Of a stretch of 42,925 bases of DNA, positions 40,253 to 42,925 are shown in pieces. The notes under the pieces are model-generated. The model saw only the letters and a list, made by a program, of their open reading frames with translations. It was not told where the DNA came from and did not search any database. Positions within the stretch are counted from its first letter, which is position 1, and the number at the start of each line of letters is the position of its first letter. The position numbers and the translations under genes were made by a program. The stretch is taken from the NCBI GenBank assembly GCA_964421785.1, contig CAYQZG010000017.1, forward strand, positions 1 to 42,925. Reading direction: 5' to 3'. The DNA comes from SKLM01 sp964421785 (GTDB taxonomy: Bacteria > Chloroflexota > Anaerolineae > B4-G1).

Positions 40253-41563
40253 CTAAGGGAGATGATCCTCAAGATACTCATAGTCAGGCGTCAGCTCTCC
40301 CTGATGGACGATGACGGCTCGCTTGATCTCCGGCGGTAGGTCCAGTGCCTGGAAGGGCACCGAGTAGTCAGCCTTGGCGATAGCAGGCACGTAGTCCATA
40401 AGCACACCGCTGAAATAGGTCGAGGCTTCGCGAGGGAGTTCGCTGGGCAGGATATCGACGGCCAGGATCACCGGGCCCTCGCCTTCCACACCGGCAACCG
40501 CCTGATCCTTGAAGGGCTCGTAGACGTAGACCGGGTCACCCAGATCCGTGGACTTCACTGTGGCCTCGATAGCTCCCTCAATGTCACAGCTTATGTCGCC
40601 GATGACGCGCAGTCTAGGCTGCTCCGAGACACGATAGAGCTCCCGCAGCGCCTGCTTGGTCACCAGGCGCGGATACTTCTCCTCCCAGTAGACGCAGTTG
40701 ACCAGCAGGCTCAGGTACGGCAGGTACGCATCAAACCTGGAGCGGTACGCCTCCGGGTGTTGGTAGTAGTCCTGCAGCTCAAACGCATCATCGGGGGATA
40801 TCGGCTCTACCGTGTGCTCTTCCTTGAAAACCACCTTGTATACCCTGTCGCGGACAGAGCCATTCCGGGCCACATCGACCACCTGCTCGGGGTCTATCTC
40901 CTCCACCGGCAGGTGCTCAATGATCTCATTCGCCCCGCTGAACACGTTGCCGTACCCGGCAAAGCCACAGATGAGCGGTGCAATTGGCTCGGGCAATCCC
41001 TGTCGAGCGATGCGATCCCCCACTGCGGAGATGGCGGCCTCCGCCTGCTCAAGATCATCGTACGCATACGTCTGCTGCAGGTCGGCGAAGGGATTCGCTA
41101 TGCCTTCCCACACCAGCCTCCTTCCAAAGGCCCATAGCGTATCGATCATCCCGGCCAGTCCTGCGTGGCGACCGAAGAAGATCAAGCGGCGCCCCTGCTC
41201 ATCCGTAACCTTCTCGTAGTCGATCAGCTGGCAGCCTTTGTCCAGCAGGGATTGCAGCATCGGCATATTATAGGGCTGCCCCTTGATCACGTGAGCGAAG
41301 AAAATGTAGGTGTGTCCTGGATCGAAGCAGCCAGCGGGAATCTCCTTGACGGCGAAAACAACGGGACATGGAGATAGATCCTCCTCAATTCGCCCTCCCA
41401 CCTCACGATATGCTTGATTGGAGAAGACACGAATCTCTGAGGGCTGCACCCAGACTTGAATGTCGTGCTCCTCCCGTAGTTGACGGACGTAGTCAGGAAC
41501 GAGAGGCACACGACGTTCCCATTTGCTCTTCTCCTCACGACGGATCCCTATACGTGAAGCCAT
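40253..41563 (-). CDS. Lysine-ketoglutarate reductase (LKR half of AASS), saccharopine-forming
   Basis: The protein is 436 residues. The N-terminal half has the AlaDH/PNT-like domain (GIRREEKSKWERRVPLVPDYV), FAVKEIP, and TYIFFAHVIKGQPYNMPML, which are typical of the LKR domain of AASS. It then has a second Rossmann-type part with ICGFAGYGNVFSGANEII and RLRVIGDISCDIEGAIEATVKSTDLGDPVYVYEP. The enzyme joins lysine and 2-oxoglutarate into saccharopine using NAD(P)H. In animals and plants LKR and SDH are fused in one chain; here they are separate adjacent genes. ATG 41563 has GGAGGA upstream. Confidence 0.85.
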   Translation of the reverse strand: MASRIGIRREEKSKWERRVPLVPDYVRQLREEHDIQVWVQPSEIRVFSNQAYREVGGRIEEDLSPCPVVFAVKEIPAGCFDPGHTYIFFAHVIKGQPYNMPMLQSLLDKGCQLIDYEKVTDEQGRRLIFFGRHAGLAGMIDTLWAFGRRLVWEGIANPFADLQQTYAYDDLEQAEAAISAVGDRIARQGLPEPIAPLICGFAGYGNVFSGANEIIEHLPVEEIDPEQVVDVARNGSVRDRVYKVVFKEEHTVEPISPDDAFELQDYYQHPEAYRSRFDAYLPYLSLLVNCVYWEEKYPRLVTKQALRELYRVSEQPRLRVIGDISCDIEGAIEATVKSTDLGDPVYVYEPFKDQAVAGVEGEGPVILAVDILPSELPREASTYFSGVLMDYVPAIAKADYSVPFQALDLPPEIKRAVIVHQGELTPDYEYLEDHLP

Positions 41564-41624
41564 ATCCTCCTCCTGAGCGGAGTCCGGGCTTCAGCTTGCG
41601 TGCCCAGCTCCCTCGCCACGAGTA

Positions 41625-41654
41625 GTTATACTTTGCCATCATCATTTCTGGCAG
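41625..41654 (-). promoter_or_regulatory. Putative promoter for LKR-SDH
   Basis: On the minus strand CTGCCA (41649-41654), 18 bases, then TATAAC (41625-41630), 61 bases before the LKR start. The -10 is good and the -35 is weak. Confidence 0.4.
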
Positions 41655-41830
41655 CACGGACAATGTCTCACATCGACGCCGTGCCGTACAAACCGATCAG
41701 CAGGGAAGTAGACCGCCTGGCTAGCGTAGCAGACGTATCTTCGGCGGTTAGTATATGCCTTATGGATGCTTTGGCAAGTCACCCCCTGCCTCGCGTGTAT
41801 GCCGCGGGACTCGAAGGAGATGTCTGACAG

Positions 41831-41851
41831 TGCGTACCCTGCGAGTACGCA
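41831..41851. repeat. Inverted repeat TGCGTAC / GTACGCA
   Basis: Perfect 7-bp arms around the 7-base loop CCTGCGA. It could be a small operator or the end of a lost element. Confidence 0.5.
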
Positions 41852-41907
41852 GGAAAGTCAGGCTATTCCAAAGCTCATCCTGTTGATCGAGGCGCCTGCA
41901 TCCTCGC

Positions 41908-41935
41908 TTGCCACGCCCCCCGTCTGTACTACAAT
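41908..41935 (+). promoter_or_regulatory. Putative promoter for the Rpn-like gene
   Basis: TTGCCA (41908-41913), 16 bases, TACAAT (41930-41935), 83 bases before the ATG. Both hexamers match at 5 of 6 positions. Confidence 0.55.
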
Positions 41936-42018
41936 GCGTCCTACAGGCGTTGTTTCAAGGCAAGACGTCCCAATTCTTCATGAAAACACAGGCCCAGCGG
42001 AAGGATCAGCAAGGCAAC

Positions 42019-42468
42019 ATGAGCGGCGTCACCAATCCACACGACCGCTTCTTCAGGGAGGCGCTCTCACGACCGGGCGCGGCGCGGGCCTTCCTCAAAC
42101 ACGTCCTGCCTGCTGATGTGATGGCCGTGTTGGACGTCAGCGAGCCGGAGATGGTCCAGGACTCCTTCGTCGATGCGGAGTTGGGAGTGCACCAGGCGGA
42201 CTTACTGTATCGCGTGCAGCTGCGAGACGGACGTGGAGCATACGCTTACGTGTTGTTCGAGCACAAGAGCACGCCCGATCGTTGGGTCGCGTTCCAGCTG
42301 CTGCGCTACATGGTGCGTATTTGGGAACGGAACCTGCAGGAGCGGGGAAAGCTGTGGCCCATCGTGCCCCTTGTAGTGTACCACGGACGCGATCGTTGGT
42401 GGCCGGCGCGGACGCTGGAGGCATTGCTCGCTGTGCCGGAGCCTGTTGCGGTCTACACACCGAACTAC
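42019..42468 (+). pseudogene. Rpn/YhgA-type PD-(D/E)XK nuclease, 3'-truncated
   Basis: About 150 residues of the N-terminal catalytic domain of the Rpn (recombination-promoting nuclease / putative transposase) family are intact: PHDRFFREAL, the acidic D61 in QADLLYRVQL, the E81-x-K83 pair in FEHKS, then FQLLRYMVRIWERNL and PIVPLVVYHG. After about residue 150 (YTPNY) the family sequence stops. The frame runs on to 42882, but through bases antisense to another gene. Full-length members are usually around 300 residues. ATG 42019 has AAGG upstream and there is a good promoter. The break point lies between 42468 and 42555. Confidence 0.75.
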
Positions 42469-42555
42469 CACCGGAGACCTCCACTGGACGGTGGCCTGGA
42501 GGGGCAACGGTGTAGCCTTTGGCTATCCCCCGCCGGCTCTCTCTCCCACTGTCAT

Positions 42556-42925
42556 CTAGCGCGCAAGACGTCCCTCAACTTGGCGAAGGACGCTAACGAC
42601 CGTCTCCCAGACGTTTTCGAACGCACTACCTTCTGGCGTGTGCACAAGATAGCTGAGACGCCGATCCCAATCGGCCTCGAACTCGGAACGTCGGTCAAGA
42701 AGGTCTTGGAGATCCAGCGTCGTCACATCCAGCTCCCGCGCCTCGAACTTGGCAGGCAGGAGCGGAATCACGTCCGCCAGGTCTCCTCGACGTTGACCCG
42801 CAGCCGCCAGCGGGTTACGATACGTCCTTTCCCCGCCTCTCGCCCCGGTTCAAGCAGGACGATACCGGTGGACAGCGACTGACGCCAGTGGGCCAGCCGT
42901 TCGTCCCGCTCGGGGATGGGCAGAT
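42556..42925 (-). pseudogene. Frameshifted C-terminal part of an unknown protein, cut by the window edge
   Basis: On the minus strand one frame reads a protein-like sequence from the window edge (IPERDERLAHWRQSL...RLRVNVEETWR), then meets a stop at 42768-42770. The neighbouring frame continues smoothly from the same point (DVIPLLPAKFEARELDV...LVHTPEGSAFENVWE) to the stop at 42556. One missing base near 42770-42776 would join them into a single chain of more than 120 residues. I do not recognise the family. The alternatives are a sequencing error or a genuine decay mutation. Confidence 0.55.

Larger units (their letters stand above)
41564..42018. other. Intergenic region between LKR and the Rpn-like gene
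   Basis: This 455-base divergent gap contains putative promoters for LKR (minus) and the Rpn-like gene (plus), and a small inverted repeat (41831-41851). I see no other gene; the ORFs that cross it are short and without recognisable domains. Confidence 0.7.

Noticed and set aside
42469..42882. C-terminal half of the long ORF containing the Rpn-like domain
   Set aside because: It is antisense to a better protein-like frame on the minus strand and has no resemblance to Rpn family C-termini.
1..42925. CRISPR array, tRNA, rRNA or intact transposon
   Set aside because: I looked for regularly spaced direct repeats, cloverleaf-like sequences with a CCA-type end, rRNA signatures and paired transposase plus inverted repeats, and saw none. 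A covariance-model tRNA scan would be decisive.

Overview
The window looks like a stretch of chromosome from a member of the Chloroflexota (probably Anaerolineae or a relative). This is inferred from gene content, not from a marker gene. The pointers are a riboswitch-controlled RibXY-type ABC transporter, a membrane regulator with a Chloroflexota-style C-terminal HTH, a stand-alone RecD2 helicase, SDR-type threonine dehydrogenase next to KBL, and a high-GC coding style. I see no rRNA, tRNA, CRISPR array, prophage or intact insertion sequence.

Layout. From 109 to 24817 every gene is on the minus strand. Reading in the direction of transcription (right to left), the first block is an overlapping cluster: GH36-type alpha-galactosidase, PrsW-like membrane protease, an unknown single-pass membrane protein, a modular trypsin-like lipoprotein, a small hypothetical ORF, and a membrane-anchored SpoIIE/PP2C phosphatase. 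Then come endonuclease III, YraN and MiaA (overlapping), a GNAT acetyltransferase, and a 7TM-GAF-HTH membrane regulator. The block ends with an S1-domain protein, FtsK, a badly deleted ABC-F remnant, TopA, nicotinate phosphoribosyltransferase, RecD2 and a small alarmone-hydrolase-like HD protein.

The strand switches at 24818-25167, where two promoters overlap back to back and two palindromic repeats lie in the rightward leader. From 25168 to 38780 the genes are on the plus strand. They are threonine dehydrogenase and KBL (threonine to glycine plus acetyl-CoA); a near-consensus promoter and FMN riboswitch with a terminator, leading a three-gene ABC transporter that is probably for riboflavin; an APC permease fused to two universal-stress domains; YvcK; and gap-pgk-tpiA followed by an HEXXH membrane protein. 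At 38777-41563 a minus-strand pair encodes the two halves of the saccharopine lysine pathway (LKR and SDH) as separate genes. The right edge holds two broken genes facing each other: a 3'-truncated Rpn/YhgA-type nuclease and a frameshifted ORF running off the window.

The best leads are the FMN riboswitch operon, where the terminator's 3' arm duplicates the 5' strand of the aptamer; the PrsW / single-pass protein / lipoprotein protease cluster, which has the parts of a proteolytic signalling cascade; the membrane-tethered 7TM-GAF-HTH regulator; the eukaryote-like lysine pathway split into two genes; and at least three families of short palindromic repeats between genes, one of which seems to have entered the nth coding sequence. 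Several start codons were moved from the longest possible ORF to an internal ATG with a good ribosome binding site, as noted in each entry.
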